Below the pieces are notes generated by a model. That model did no database searches. It saw only the letters and a list, made by a program, of their open reading frames with translations, and was not told the DNA's origin. From positions 1 through 22,425 of the forward strand of contig CAYXGZ010000054.1 of assembly GCA_964464755.1 (NCBI GenBank): 22,425 nt of DNA, in the 5' to 3' direction. Made by a program: the position numbers and the translations under genes. The stretch's first letter is position 1; every line of letters starts with the position of its first letter. This DNA comes from CAYXGZ01 sp964464755 (lineage in GTDB: Bacteria; Planctomycetota; MHYJ01; JACPRB01). Below, piece after piece: positions 7,498 to 15,236 of the stretch.

Positions 7498-7881
7498 TTA
7501 GCCCTGGACCTTGGCGATCTTCTTGCCGGCGACCGTCTTCCGCGGGCCCTTCCGGGTCCGCGCGTTCGAGCGCGTGCGCTGGCCGCGCACCGGCAGGCCC
7601 CGGCGGTGCCGGCTCCCGCGGTAGCAGCCGATGTCCTTCAGGCGCTGGATGTTCTGCTGGAGCATCCGGCGCAGCGAGCCCTCGACCGCGTAGTGCTTGT
7701 CGAGGATCGTGTTGATGCGGCTGAGCTGGTCCTCCGAGAGGTCCCGCACCCGCAGGTTCTCGGGGACGTTCGCCTCGCGGAGGACCTTCCGCGACAGCGT
7801 GTTGCCGATCCCGTACACGTAGGTGAGGCTGACCCACACCTGCTTGTTCGGGGGAATCTCGATGCCCGCGACGCGCGCCAT
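7498..7881 (-). CDS. rpsM: 30S ribosomal protein S13
   Basis: S13, 127 residues, in the small-subunit head contacting the large subunit and P-site tRNA. The start MARVAGIEIPPNK, the YGIGNTLS helix-hairpin-helix element and the basic C-terminal GLPVRGQRTRSNARTRKGPRK segment are standard. It follows rpmJ by 3 bases and precedes rpsK by 9. TAA stop. Nothing unusual. Confidence 0.98.
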   Translation of the reverse strand: MARVAGIEIPPNKQVWVSLTYVYGIGNTLSRKVLREANVPENLRVRDLSEDQLSRINTILDKHYAVEGSLRRMLQQNIQRLKDIGCYRGSRHRRGLPVRGQRTRSNARTRKGPRKTVAGKKIAKVQG

Positions 7882-7884
7882 CCG

Positions 7885-7998
7885 TTACCCCTGTCTCTGC
7901 TTGTGCTTGGGATTCGCGCAGATCACCCGCACGCGACCCTTGCGGCGGACGATCTGGCACTTCTCGCAGATCCTTTTGACCGACGGTCTGACCTTCAT
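7885..7998 (-). CDS. rpmJ: 50S ribosomal protein L36, zinc-type
   Basis: A 37-residue protein starting MKVRPSVKRICEKC, read on the minus strand between infA and rpsM. The zinc ligands C11, C14, C27 and H32 are all present, the C+ form of L36. It lies 3 bases after the infA stop and 3 bases before the rpsM start. Length and position are exactly those expected. TAA stop. Confidence 0.97.
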   Translation of the reverse strand: MKVRPSVKRICEKCQIVRRKGRVRVICANPKHKQRQG

Positions 7999-8001
7999 GA
8001 C

Positions 8002-8220
8002 TTAATGCTCGCGGTAAATGATGCGACCCTTCGTCAGGTCGTACGGCGACATCTCGAGGATCACCTTGTCCCCCGGCAGGATCTTGATGTAGTTCATCCG
8101 CATCTTCCCCGACACGTGCGCCAGGACCAGGTGGCCGCCCTTGATCTCGACCCGGAACATGGCGTTGGGCAGCGACTCCTTCACGATCGCCTCGACGCGG
8201 ACCGGCTCTTCCTTGGGCAC
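8002..8220 (-). CDS. infA: translation initiation factor IF-1
   Basis: IF-1, 72 residues, an S1-like OB fold that occupies the A site during initiation. The family pattern is clear: EAIVKESLPNAMFRVEI, GHLVLAHVSGKMRMNYIKILPGDKV and the ending SPYDLTKGRIIYRE. The start codon is GTG (8218-8220) with GAGGA 8 bases upstream. It is the first gene of the downstream transcription unit, under a near-consensus promoter at 8259-8287. TAA stop. Confidence 0.98.
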   Translation of the reverse strand: MPKEEPVRVEAIVKESLPNAMFRVEIKGGHLVLAHVSGKMRMNYIKILPGDKVILEMSPYDLTKGRIIYREH

Positions 8221-8258
8221 GAATGATCCTCGAAACCGACCGGGGACAAGAGGCGAAA

Positions 8259-8287
8259 AGTATATCGGAGGGCCCCCGGCCAGTCAA
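8259..8287 (-). promoter_or_regulatory. strong sigma70-type promoter for infA-rpmJ-rpsM-rpsK-rpsD-rpoA-rplQ
   Basis: On the minus strand TTGACT (8282-8287) is followed by a 17-base spacer and TATACT (8259-8264), each matching consensus at 5 of 6 positions with ideal spacing. The expected start of transcription is near 8252, leaving a leader of about 30 bases with the GAGGA ribosome binding site of infA. This is the only sizeable gap in the cluster (83 bases, map to infA). Confidence 0.85.
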
Positions 8288-8303
8288 CGGGGATCGACCG
8301 GAT

Positions 8304-9095
8304 TCAGGGGCGGGTCAGGACCTCGGGGTCCCCCTCGGTCACCGCGATGGTGTGCTCGAAGTGGGCCGCCAGGCTCCCGTCCTTGGTCACGACCGTCCAC
8401 TTGTCGGGGAGGATCCGGTTGTCGTCCTTCCCCGCGCAGACCATCGGCTCCACGGCCAGGACCAGGCCCGGCTTCAGCTCCAGGTCGTGCAGGCGGAACT
8501 TCGGGTCCCGGTAGTTCGGCACCTGGGGCGCCTCGTGCAGCTCCCGCCCCACCCCGTGCCCGCAGTAGTTCTTCACCACCGAGTAGCCCCGGGACAGCGC
8601 CAGGTCCTCCACGGCCGCGCCGATCGCGGACAGCCGCGCCCCGGCCCGCATGACCTTGATCGCCGCCTCCAGGCACTCGCGCGTCGTGTCCATGAGGCGC
8701 TTCGCCGCGGGGTCGATCTTCCCCACGCCCACCGTGACGGCCGTGTCGCCCACGTAGCCCTGCCAGGTGGCGCCGATGTCGATCGTGAAGAGGTCGCCCT
8801 CGCGCAGCACGCGCTTGTCGGACGGGATCCCGTGCACGATCTCCTCGTTCACCGAGGCGCAGATCGTGTGGCGGAAGGCGTGCGCCCCCGCGCCGGGCGG
8901 GTAGCCGATGAAGGTCGGCACCGCGCCCGCCTCGCGGATCACCCGCTCGGCCACGCGGTCCACCTCGAGCGTCGTCACCCCGGGGCGGACGACGGCGGCC
9001 GCCGCGTCCCGGGCCCGGGCCGCGATGCGGCCGGCCTCGCGCAGCAGGGCCAGCTCGCGCCGGTCCTTGAGCACGGGGATGTCCTTCATGATCAT
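8304..9095 (-). CDS. map: methionine aminopeptidase, type I
   Basis: Removes the initiator methionine from nascent proteins. The 263 residues hold a complete pita-bread fold with all five metal ligands: D106 (FTIDIGA), D117 (GYVGDTA), H180 (CGHGVG), E216 (AVEPM) and E247 (HFEHTI). The substrate-binding His88 lies in NEEIVHGIPS. There is no N-terminal SH3-binding extension, so it is the short bacterial type Ia. Two ATGs are possible (9093-9095 and 9087-9089); AGG sits 8 bases before the first. It starts 9 bases after the adk stop. It ends with TGA, unusual here. Confidence 0.97.
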   Translation of the reverse strand: MIMKDIPVLKDRRELALLREAGRIAARARDAAAAVVRPGVTTLEVDRVAERVIREAGAVPTFIGYPPGAGAHAFRHTICASVNEEIVHGIPSDKRVLREGDLFTIDIGATWQGYVGDTAVTVGVGKIDPAAKRLMDTTRECLEAAIKVMRAGARLSAIGAAVEDLALSRGYSVVKNYCGHGVGRELHEAPQVPNYRDPKFRLHDLELKPGLVLAVEPMVCAGKDDNRILPDKWTVVTKDGSLAAHFEHTIAVTEGDPEVLTRP

Positions 9096-9104
9096 GAGCG
9101 CAAC

Positions 9105-9752
9105 CTAGAGCCCCGCGACGGCCTTCTCCACCGCCGCGTACACCGCGTCGGGGTGCTGCGTGCCGTCGACCCGGCGCACGAGGCCCCGCGCGTCGTAGTG
9201 CGGGATGACGGCGGCCGTCTCCTGGTGGTACTTCGCCAGGCGCGTCCGCACCTTCTCCTCGGTGTCGTCCGAGCGGCGGACCAGGGCCGAGCCGCAGGCG
9301 TCGCAGGTGTCCGCCTTCCGGGGCGGCACGAACTTCACGTGGTAGGGGCGCTGGCACTTCGGGCAGGAGCGCCGGCCCGTGATGCGCTCGACGACGGAGT
9401 CGTCCGGCACCTCGAGGAGCACGACGGCGTCCACGGGGATCCCGCGCTTCCCGAGCATCTCGTCGAGGGCCCTCGCCTGGCCGACCGTGCGCGGGAAGCC
9501 GTCGAGCAGGAAGCCCTTCGCGCAGTCGCCCTTGGCGAAGCGCTCGCCGATGACGCCGATGACGAGCTCGTCGGGCACGAGCAGGCCGTTCTTCATGAGG
9601 GCCTCGGCCTGGCGGCCCAGCTCGGTGCCGGCCCGGGAGGCGTCGCGGAGGAGGTCGCCGGTCGAGATGTGGGGGACGCGGCGCGCGCCGGCCAGCCTCG
9701 TCGCCTGGGTGCCCTTCCCCGAGCCCGGGGGCCCGACCAGGAGCAGGCGCAC
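9105..9752 (-). CDS. adk: adenylate kinase, zinc-type LID
   Basis: Interconverts ATP + AMP and two ADP. The 215 residues show the P-loop GPPGSGKGT (7-15), the AMP-binding STGDLLR and DGFPRT (84-89), and a long-form LID domain with four cysteines, C130-x2-C133 and C150-x2-C153, which bind structural zinc. Start codon is GTG (9750-9752), 3 bases after the secY stop, indicating coupling. The secY-adk-map order is standard in spc operons. TAG stop. Confidence 0.97.
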   Translation of the reverse strand: MRLLLVGPPGSGKGTQATRLAGARRVPHISTGDLLRDASRAGTELGRQAEALMKNGLLVPDELVIGVIGERFAKGDCAKGFLLDGFPRTVGQARALDEMLGKRGIPVDAVVLLEVPDDSVVERITGRRSCPKCQRPYHVKFVPPRKADTCDACGSALVRRSDDTEEKVRTRLAKYHQETAAVIPHYDARGLVRRVDGTQHPDAVYAAVEKAVAGL

Positions 9753-9755
9753 GGT

Positions 9756-11078
9756 CTATTTCCGACCCTGGATGCGCGTCGACCCGCCGAGGAAGCCCTC
9801 GTAGTGGTGCATCAGGAGGTGGGACTCGATCTTGTTGACGATGTCGAGGCTGACGCCGACCACGATGAGGATGCCCGTGCCGCCGAGGAACTGCGCGACC
9901 CAGCGGTCGAGCGACAGCGCCGAGGACGCGAGGTCCGGCAGCAGGGAGATGAGGCAGAGGAACGCGGCGCCCGCGAGGGTGATCCGCGCGAGGATGCCGT
10001 CGATGTAGTCCGCGGTGTTCTCGCCGGGGCGGATGCCCGGGATGAAGGAGCCGTACTCCTTCAGGTTGTTGGCCATCTCCTTCGGCTGGAAGAACAGGTA
10101 GGTCCAGAAGTAGGAGAAGAAGAAGATCATGGCCACGTAGAGGACCGTGTAGAAGAAGTACCCCCGGTACATGATCTCCTTCATGAACCCGAGGCCGGGG
10201 ATCATGCCCAGCAGCGACGGCACGATGAGCAGCGAGCCGGCGAAGATCACGGGCATCACGCCCGCCGTGTTCACCTTCAGGGGCAGGTGGCTGCGCGAGC
10301 CCATCCAGACCCGGCGGCCGCGGAAGTGCTTCGCGTGCTGCACCGGGATCCGGCGCTGCGCCTGGGTGACGAACACGGTCCCCGCGATCGCGGCGACGTA
10401 GAGCAGCGTCATGATGATGACGGCGCTGCCGTCGACCTGCTGCGCGTGGACCTGCTTCATCAGGCTCATGGCCGTACTGGGCATCTTGGCGATGATGTTC
10501 GCCATGATCAGCACCGAGGCGCCGTTGCTGATCCCGTGCTCCGTGATCTGCTCGCCGAGCCACATCGTGAACAGCGCGCCCGCGGTCAGGGCGATGACGA
10601 TCTTGACGTTGCCCAGGAAGCCCGCGGAGAGGAAGAGCTGCTCACCCCCGGGCAACTGCTGCAAGGAGCGGATGGCCAGCCAGCCCTGCACGATGCAGAT
10701 CGGCACCGCGAGGTAGCGCGTGTACTGGTTGATCCGGCGCTGGCCGCCCGGGCCCTCCTTGGCCATGGCCTCGAGGGTCGGGCTGACCTTCGTCATCAGC
10801 TGCATGATGATCGAGGCCGTGATGTAGGGCATGATGCCCAGGGCGAACACGCCGAGGTTGCCCAGCGCGCCGCCGGAGATGACCTGGAGGAAGTGCCACG
10901 CGGTGCCGAGGCCGTCCTCGGCCTGCTTGCTGATACGCGCGACGGCCGCTTCGTCGATGCCAGGCACCACGATCTGGCAGCCCAGCCGGAACAGGATCAG
11001 CACGCCGAACGTGAACCAGATGCGGTTCCGGAGTTCCGGGATCCGGAAGACGTTCCCGAAGGACTCGACGATACGCAT
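9756..11078 (-). CDS. secY: protein translocase subunit SecY
   Basis: Core channel of the Sec translocon in the cytoplasmic membrane, 440 residues with about ten hydrophobic segments. Signature stretches include GIMPYITASIIMQL, the plug/TM2 area SGGALGNLGVFALG, LPLKVNTAGVMPVIFA in the TM7 region, and the cytoplasmic loop IRPGENTADY. The loop AKHFRGRRVWMGSRSHLPLK is conserved as in SecY. GGAG lies just before the ATG. It follows rplO by 24 bases, the widest gap within the upstream unit. TAG stop. Confidence 0.98.
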   Translation of the reverse strand: MRIVESFGNVFRIPELRNRIWFTFGVLILFRLGCQIVVPGIDEAAVARISKQAEDGLGTAWHFLQVISGGALGNLGVFALGIMPYITASIIMQLMTKVSPTLEAMAKEGPGGQRRINQYTRYLAVPICIVQGWLAIRSLQQLPGGEQLFLSAGFLGNVKIVIALTAGALFTMWLGEQITEHGISNGASVLIMANIIAKMPSTAMSLMKQVHAQQVDGSAVIIMTLLYVAAIAGTVFVTQAQRRIPVQHAKHFRGRRVWMGSRSHLPLKVNTAGVMPVIFAGSLLIVPSLLGMIPGLGFMKEIMYRGYFFYTVLYVAMIFFFSYFWTYLFFQPKEMANNLKEYGSFIPGIRPGENTADYIDGILARITLAGAAFLCLISLLPDLASSALSLDRWVAQFLGGTGILIVVGVSLDIVNKIESHLLMHHYEGFLGGSTRIQGRK

Positions 11079-11102
11079 CGCGCTCCGCCCTCTTCCCGGG
11101 AC

Positions 11103-11648
11103 CTACTTCTTCGGCTTCGGCGCCGGCTTGGCCGCCGCGGGGGCGGGGGCCGGGGCCGCGTTCCGCTCCGCCTTGGGGGCCCGCTTCCCGGGCTTCGGGG
11201 GCGCCGGCGGCAGGACGACCGTCCCGCCCGCCTTCTCGACCTTCGCCACGGCGGACTTCGAGGCCTTGTCGACCTTGATCGTCAGCTTGATCTTCAGCTC
11301 GCCGTCGCCGAGCAGCTTCACCGCCAGCGCGCGCCGGACCAGGCCCTCCGCGCGCAGCGCGGCCAGGTCCACCGTCTCGCCGTCCGAGAAGTGCTCCTGG
11401 AGGTCCTCGAGGTTCACGATCTCGTAGCGGGTCGTGAACTCGGCGTTGTTGAAGCCGCGCTTCGGGATGCGCCGGATGATCGACATCTGGCCGCCCTCGA
11501 AGTACGGGCGGAACGACGTCGACTCGCGGGCGTACTGGCCCTTCTGGCCGCGGCCGGACTGCTTGCCGAGGCCGCTGGACTCGCCGCGCCCGACGGGGAA
11601 CTTCTTCTTGTGCGGGATCTTCGCCCCGCGGACGGTGGTCAGGTTCAT
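11103..11648 (-). CDS. rplO: 50S ribosomal protein L15, with C-terminal tail
   Basis: L15, 181 residues against about 145 normally. The core starts MNLTTVRGAKIPHKKKFPVGRGESSGLGK and contains RPYFEGGQMSIIRRIPKRGFNN. The last 30 or so residues are Ala/Pro/Lys-rich (APAPAAAKPAPKPKK), an appended disordered tail. It begins 3 bases after the rpsE stop, where rpmD (L30) normally sits; L30 is absent. TAG stop. Confidence 0.97.
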   Translation of the reverse strand: MNLTTVRGAKIPHKKKFPVGRGESSGLGKQSGRGQKGQYARESTSFRPYFEGGQMSIIRRIPKRGFNNAEFTTRYEIVNLEDLQEHFSDGETVDLAALRAEGLVRRALAVKLLGDGELKIKLTIKVDKASKSAVAKVEKAGGTVVLPPAPPKPGKRAPKAERNAAPAPAPAAAKPAPKPKK

Positions 11649-11651
11649 GGC

Positions 11652-12200
11652 TTACCCCTGGGCTCCGGCCGCCGCGGGCGTCGCCTTGGGCTTGCGATCC
11701 ACCACGGGGACGCCGCGCTGCTTCTCGAACTGGGCGACCGTCCGCACGTTGCGGAGGGCCGCGTAGGTCGCCTTGACGACGTTGATCGGGTTCGTGCTGC
11801 CGAAGACCTTCGAGAGGACGTCGTGCAGGCCCGCCAGCTCGAGCACCGCGCGGGCGCTCGCCCCGGCCTTGACGCCCGTGCCGCGGCACGCGGGCCGCAG
11901 CAGGACCTCGGTGGCGCCGAACTTCTCCCGGATCTGGTGCGGGATCGTCGTCTGGACGATCGGCACGTCGATCAGGTTCTTCTTGGCCTCCTGGATCCCC
12001 TTCTCGACCGCGAAGGGCACCTCGTTGGCCTTGCCGTAGCCCCACCCGACCCGGCCCTTGCGGTTGCCGACGACGACGAGCGCGTTGAAGGAGAAGCGCT
12101 TGCCGCCCTTGACGACCTTGGCGCAGCGCTTGACCTTGACGACGATCTCCTCGAAGTCCTGGCCGGCGCGGGACTCGCGCCCCTCGTTCCTGGGAGGCAT
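11652..12200 (-). CDS. rpsE: 30S ribosomal protein S5
   Basis: S5, 182 residues, in the small-subunit body near the mRNA entry and decoding region. The dsRNA-binding-like N-terminal domain (VVKVKRCAKVVKGGKRFSF, VGNRKGRVGWGYGKANEV) and the C-terminal domain (LLRPACRGTGVKAGASARAVLELAGLHDVLSKVFGS) are intact. A short Ala-rich tail ends the protein. Six bases after rplR. TAA stop. Confidence 0.98.
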   Translation of the reverse strand: MPPRNEGRESRAGQDFEEIVVKVKRCAKVVKGGKRFSFNALVVVGNRKGRVGWGYGKANEVPFAVEKGIQEAKKNLIDVPIVQTTIPHQIREKFGATEVLLRPACRGTGVKAGASARAVLELAGLHDVLSKVFGSTNPINVVKATYAALRNVRTVAQFEKQRGVPVVDRKPKATPAAAGAQG

Positions 12201-12206
12201 TCGGGA

Positions 12207-12746
12207 CTACTCCTTCTTCTTCTCGGGGTGCTTGTCGTGCCCCTTGTCGTGGCCCTTCTCGCCGGGGCCGCCCTTGGGGGTCTTCGGGGCCTTCTCCTTC
12301 GCCGCCTTCGGGGCCGCCTCGGCCTTCGGGGCCTTGGGCGCCTTGTCCTTCTTCTTCGGGTTGAGCAGGAACGCCAGCCCGCCCTTGGCCGCGGCCTCCG
12401 CGAAGACGCGGACCCGGCCGTGGAAGCGGTAGTGGCTGCGGTCGAAGACGACCTGCTTGACGCCGGCCTTCTTCGCGGCCTCGGCCAGCGCGGCGCCGAC
12501 CGCCTCGGCGGCCTTCTTGTCGCCGCCGTGCTTCAGCCCCTCGCGCAGCGCCTTCTGCTGCGAGGACGCCGCCGCGATCGTGCGGCCCTGCGTGTCGTCG
12601 ATGATCTGCGCGTGGAAGTGGCGGTGGCTGCGGTAGACCGCGAGCCGCGGGCGCTCCGGCGTCCCGAACACCGTGTTCCGGACGTGGTGCGCGCGGCGGT
12701 CGCGCCGTTCCCACTTCCGGAGCTGGACCGTGCGGAGGGTGCCCAT
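12207..12746 (-). CDS. rplR: 50S ribosomal protein L18, with long charged tail
   Basis: L18, a 5S rRNA binding protein. The core (1-125) has RRDRRAHHVRNTVFGTPERPRLAVYRS and ends FHGRVRVFAEAAAKGGLAF, as in all L18. Then about 54 extra residues follow, rich in Lys, Ala and Pro and ending with a HDKGHDKHPEKKK motif, so the protein is 179 residues rather than about 118. The ATG lies 4 bases after the rplF stop. TAG stop. The core is certain; the tail could bind rRNA or be merely disordered. Confidence 0.96.
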   Translation of the reverse strand: MGTLRTVQLRKWERRDRRAHHVRNTVFGTPERPRLAVYRSHRHFHAQIIDDTQGRTIAAASSQQKALREGLKHGGDKKAAEAVGAALAEAAKKAGVKQVVFDRSHYRFHGRVRVFAEAAAKGGLAFLLNPKKKDKAPKAPKAEAAPKAAKEKAPKTPKGGPGEKGHDKGHDKHPEKKKE

Positions 12747-12750
12747 GGTC

Positions 12751-13302
12751 TTATGACGCTCCCGTCACGAAGGTCTTGCCCGCCTTGCGGCGCACGACCT
12801 CGTCCTTGTACTTGATGCCCTTCAGGTTGTACGGCTCGGCCTTGCGCGAGCGCCGGATCTTCGCCGAGAACTCGCCGACGAGCTGCCGGTCCGCGCCCTG
12901 CACCGTGATCGACGTCGCCGACGGGCAGGTCACCGCCAGGCCCTTCGGGATCTCGAACTCGACGGGGTGCGAGAAGCCCAGGGTCATCGTCAGCTTGGTC
13001 CCCGCGACCTTGGCGCCGAAGCCGACGCCGCTGATCTCGAGGTCCTTCTGGTAGCCCTTGGACACGCCGGTGATCATGTTCTGGATCAGCGCCCGCGCCG
13101 TGCCGTGCAGCGCGCGGACGAGCTTCGAGTCCCCGCCCCGCTCCACGACGACCTTCGCCCCGCCCTCGACCTTCGCCGTGATCTCGGGGCGCAGCGTCCA
13201 CTGGAGCTTGCCGACCGGGCCCTCGACGTTCACCGTCTTCCCCGAGACCGAGACCTTCACCTTCTCGGGGATCTGGATCGGGATCTTTCCGAGTCGCGAC
13301 AT
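12751..13302 (-). CDS. rplF: 50S ribosomal protein L6
   Basis: L6, 183 residues, near the factor-binding stalk base. Starts MSRLGKIPIQIPEKVKVSV, with two similar alpha/beta domains and the signature ISGVGFGAKVAGTKLTMTLGFSHPV. The C-terminal KAEPYNLKGIKYKDEVVRRKAGK is the normal RNA-binding end. AGGAAC lies just before the ATG, 4 bases after the rpsH stop. TAA stop. Confidence 0.98.
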   Translation of the reverse strand: MSRLGKIPIQIPEKVKVSVSGKTVNVEGPVGKLQWTLRPEITAKVEGGAKVVVERGGDSKLVRALHGTARALIQNMITGVSKGYQKDLEISGVGFGAKVAGTKLTMTLGFSHPVEFEIPKGLAVTCPSATSITVQGADRQLVGEFSAKIRRSRKAEPYNLKGIKYKDEVVRRKAGKTFVTGAS

Positions 13303-13306
13303 GTTC

Positions 13307-13714
13307 CTACCACACCTTGCAGATGACTTCGCCGCCGACGTTCTGCTTGCGCGCCTGGCGGTCGCTGAGGATGCCCTTCGAGGTCGACAGGATCGTCACG
13401 CCCAGGCCGTCGAGCACGCGCCCGACGTCCCCGATGCCGCTGAAAATCCGGCGCCCGGGCTTCGACACCCGGCGCACGTCCGTCAGGACCCGCTCCCCGT
13501 CGCGGCCGAATTTCAGGAACAGCCACATCGTCTTGCGGTGCTTCGCCCCCTCGTCCGGGACGATCTTGACGTCCGCCAGGTAGCCCTCGCTCTTGAGGAC
13601 CTGGGCCACGCCCTCCTTCATCCGCGAGTGGACGACGGGGGCCTTCGGATGCCGGCGCGTGTTCGCGTTCTTGATGATCGCGAGCATGTCGCCGACGGGA
13701 TCGGTGCTGGGCAT
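13307..13714 (-). CDS. rpsH: 30S ribosomal protein S8
   Basis: S8, 135 residues, a primary binder of 16S helix 21. Start MPSTDPVGDMLAIIKNANTRRH and the C-terminal signature LDGLGVTILSTSKGILSDRQARKQNVGGEVICKVW fit the family. The reading frame is open far upstream, but the ATG at 13712-13714 has AAAGGAA upstream and matches the universal S8 start, so longer versions are rejected. 17 bases after rpsN. TAG stop. Confidence 0.97.
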   Translation of the reverse strand: MPSTDPVGDMLAIIKNANTRRHPKAPVVHSRMKEGVAQVLKSEGYLADVKIVPDEGAKHRKTMWLFLKFGRDGERVLTDVRRVSKPGRRIFSGIGDVGRVLDGLGVTILSTSKGILSDRQARKQNVGGEVICKVW

Positions 13715-13731
13715 CGTCTCGGTTCCTTTAC

Positions 13732-13917
13732 CTACCAGGACGCCTTGCGCACGCCCGGGATCTCGCCCCGGCTGGCCAGCAGCCGGAAGCACAGGCGGCA
13801 GATCTTGAACTTGCGGTGGTAGCCGCGGCGCCGGCCGCAGAGCTGGCAGCGGTTGTACCGCCGCGTCGAGAACTTCGGCTCGGCGGCCTGCTTGACCTTC
13901 CAGCGGATGCTCGCCAT
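13732..13917 (-). CDS. rpsN: 30S ribosomal protein S14, type Z
   Basis: A 61-residue zinc-type S14. Four cysteines, C24-x2-C27 and C40-x2-C43 (CQLCGRRRGYHRKFKICRLC), form the zinc site, followed by the usual FRLLASRGEIPGVRKASW ending. The long, zinc-free S14 of E. coli type is not present here. 3 bases after rplE. TAG stop. Confidence 0.97.
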   Translation of the reverse strand: MASIRWKVKQAAEPKFSTRRYNRCQLCGRRRGYHRKFKICRLCFRLLASRGEIPGVRKASW

Positions 13918-13920
13918 GGA

Positions 13921-14535
13921 CTAGTTGCCCGCCTTCCCGGCGGCCTCCGCGCCCTTCGCCCCGGCCTTCGCCCCGTCCTTCTCCTTCTCGGCGTCGGGCT
14001 GCCGGAACGGCACGCCCAGGCGCTTCAGGAGCTCGAACGAGTCGGCCCGTCGACGGGACTTGATCCCGATCGTGATGTTCATCCCCTGCACGAACTCGAC
14101 CTTGTCCAGGCTGATCTCCGGGAAGACGACCTGCTCGGAGATGCCCAGGTTGTAGTTCCCCGCCTCGTCGAACGCCTTCGGGGACAGGCCCCGGAAGTCC
14201 CGGATTCGCGGGATGACGATCGACACCAGCCGGTCCAGGAACTCGTACGCGCGGCCGCCCCGCAGCGTCACCTTCAGGCCGATGGGCTGCCCCTGGCGCA
14301 GCTTGAACGTCGCCACCGACTTCCGCGCCGGGCACACCGCGGGCTTCTGGCCCGTGATCGCCTGCAGGTCCTTCGCGGCCGCGTCGATGCGGTTCTTGTT
14401 CTCGACCGCCTTGCCCACGCCCATCGAGACGACGATCTTCTCGATGCGCGGGAGCGCGAGCGGGTTGTCGCGGCCGAGCGTCTTCTTGAGCTCGGGCACG
14501 ATCTCCTTCTGGTACTTCTCGAGCAGCCTCGCCAT
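13921..14535 (-). CDS. rplE: 50S ribosomal protein L5, with C-terminal tail
   Basis: L5, 204 residues, bridging 5S rRNA and the P-site tRNA. The core carries NPLALPRIEKIVVSMGVGKA, LRGGRAYEFLDRLVSIVIPRIRDFRGL and FPEISLDKVEFVQGMNITI. The last 25 or so residues (from PDAEKEKDG) are a Lys/Ala/Gly tail beyond the normal end. 6 bases after rplX; no strong ribosome binding site, so coupling is likely. TAG stop. Confidence 0.97.
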   Translation of the reverse strand: MARLLEKYQKEIVPELKKTLGRDNPLALPRIEKIVVSMGVGKAVENKNRIDAAAKDLQAITGQKPAVCPARKSVATFKLRQGQPIGLKVTLRGGRAYEFLDRLVSIVIPRIRDFRGLSPKAFDEAGNYNLGISEQVVFPEISLDKVEFVQGMNITIGIKSRRRADSFELLKRLGVPFRQPDAEKEKDGAKAGAKGAEAAGKAGN

Positions 14536-14541
14536 GTGGGG

Positions 14542-14865
14542 TTACGCCTTGGGCTCGGGAATCGGTTGCTTGCTCCGCTTGCAGATCCTCACCTTCGAGC
14601 CGTTGGGGAGGACCTGGAAGCCCACCTTCGTCGGTTTTCCGTCGGCCGGGGACAGCAGCGCCAGCCGCGACAGCGGCACCGCCGCCTCCTTCTGGATGCG
14701 CGCGCCCTGGGGCTGGTCCTTGCTCCGGCGCAGGTGCTTCCAGACCAGGTTCAGGCCCTCGACGACCGCCGTGGTCTCGTCCACGTGGATGACCCGGCCC
14801 GTCTTGCCCCGCTCGTCGCCCGCCAGCAGCACGACCGTGTCGTTGCGGCGAATCTTCGATGCCAT
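14542..14865 (-). CDS. rplX: 50S ribosomal protein L24
   Basis: L24, 107 residues, an assembly initiator protein near the tunnel exit. The KOW motif lies at VVLLAGDERGKTGRVIHVD and the NLVWKHLRRS segment follows. The C-terminal KVGFQVLPNGSKVRICKRS is typical. The frame is open well upstream on the same strand, but the family start MASKIRRNDTVV at ATG 14863-14865 is clear. It follows rplN by 2 bases. TAA stop. Confidence 0.96.
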   Translation of the reverse strand: MASKIRRNDTVVLLAGDERGKTGRVIHVDETTAVVEGLNLVWKHLRRSKDQPQGARIQKEAAVPLSRLALLSPADGKPTKVGFQVLPNGSKVRICKRSKQPIPEPKA

Positions 14866-14867
14866 GG

Positions 14868-15233
14868 CTACACCACCTCCGCCGCCAGCGAGATGATCTT
14901 CATGAACTTCGCCCGCAGCTCGCGCGGCACCGCGCCGAAGATGCGGGTCCCCTTCGGGTTCCCGTCGGCGTCCAGCACCACCATCGCGTTCCGGTCGAAG
15001 CGGACGTAGCTGCCGTCCTCGCGGCGGATCGCCGAGCGCGTCCGCACGATGACGCCCTTCACCACGTCGCCCTGCTTGATCGCCGAGCCGGGCAGCGCCT
15101 TCTTCACCGTGGCCACGATCACGTCCCCCACCCGCCCGTACCGTTGGCGGGACTGGCCCAGGACCTGGATCGCGCCCACGGCCTTCGCGCCCGTGTTGTC
15201 GGCGACGTCGAGGATGCTCTTGATCTGGATCAT
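14868..15233 (-). CDS. rplN: 50S ribosomal protein L14
   Basis: L14, 121 residues, of the standard length. Starts MIQIKSILDVADNTGAKAVGAIQVLG and includes VGDVIVATVKKALPGSAIKQGDVVKGVIVRT and FGAVPRELRAKFMKIISLAAEVV. Three bases separate it from the rpsQ stop. TAG stop. Nothing unusual. Confidence 0.98.
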   Translation of the reverse strand: MIQIKSILDVADNTGAKAVGAIQVLGQSRQRYGRVGDVIVATVKKALPGSAIKQGDVVKGVIVRTRSAIRREDGSYVRFDRNAMVVLDADGNPKGTRIFGAVPRELRAKFMKIISLAAEVV

Positions 15234-15236
15234 GGA

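Noticed and set aside
8223..12815. A 1530-codon open frame on the plus strand opposite the ribosomal genes
   Set aside because: It is antisense to ten certain genes, its translation is Arg/Leu/Asp/Val-biased low complexity with no domain, and stop-free antisense frames are expected at this GC content.
13715..14335. N-terminally extended S8
   Set aside because: The extra sequence is antisense-like shadow of rpsN and rplE; S8 homologues start at the ATG at 13714.
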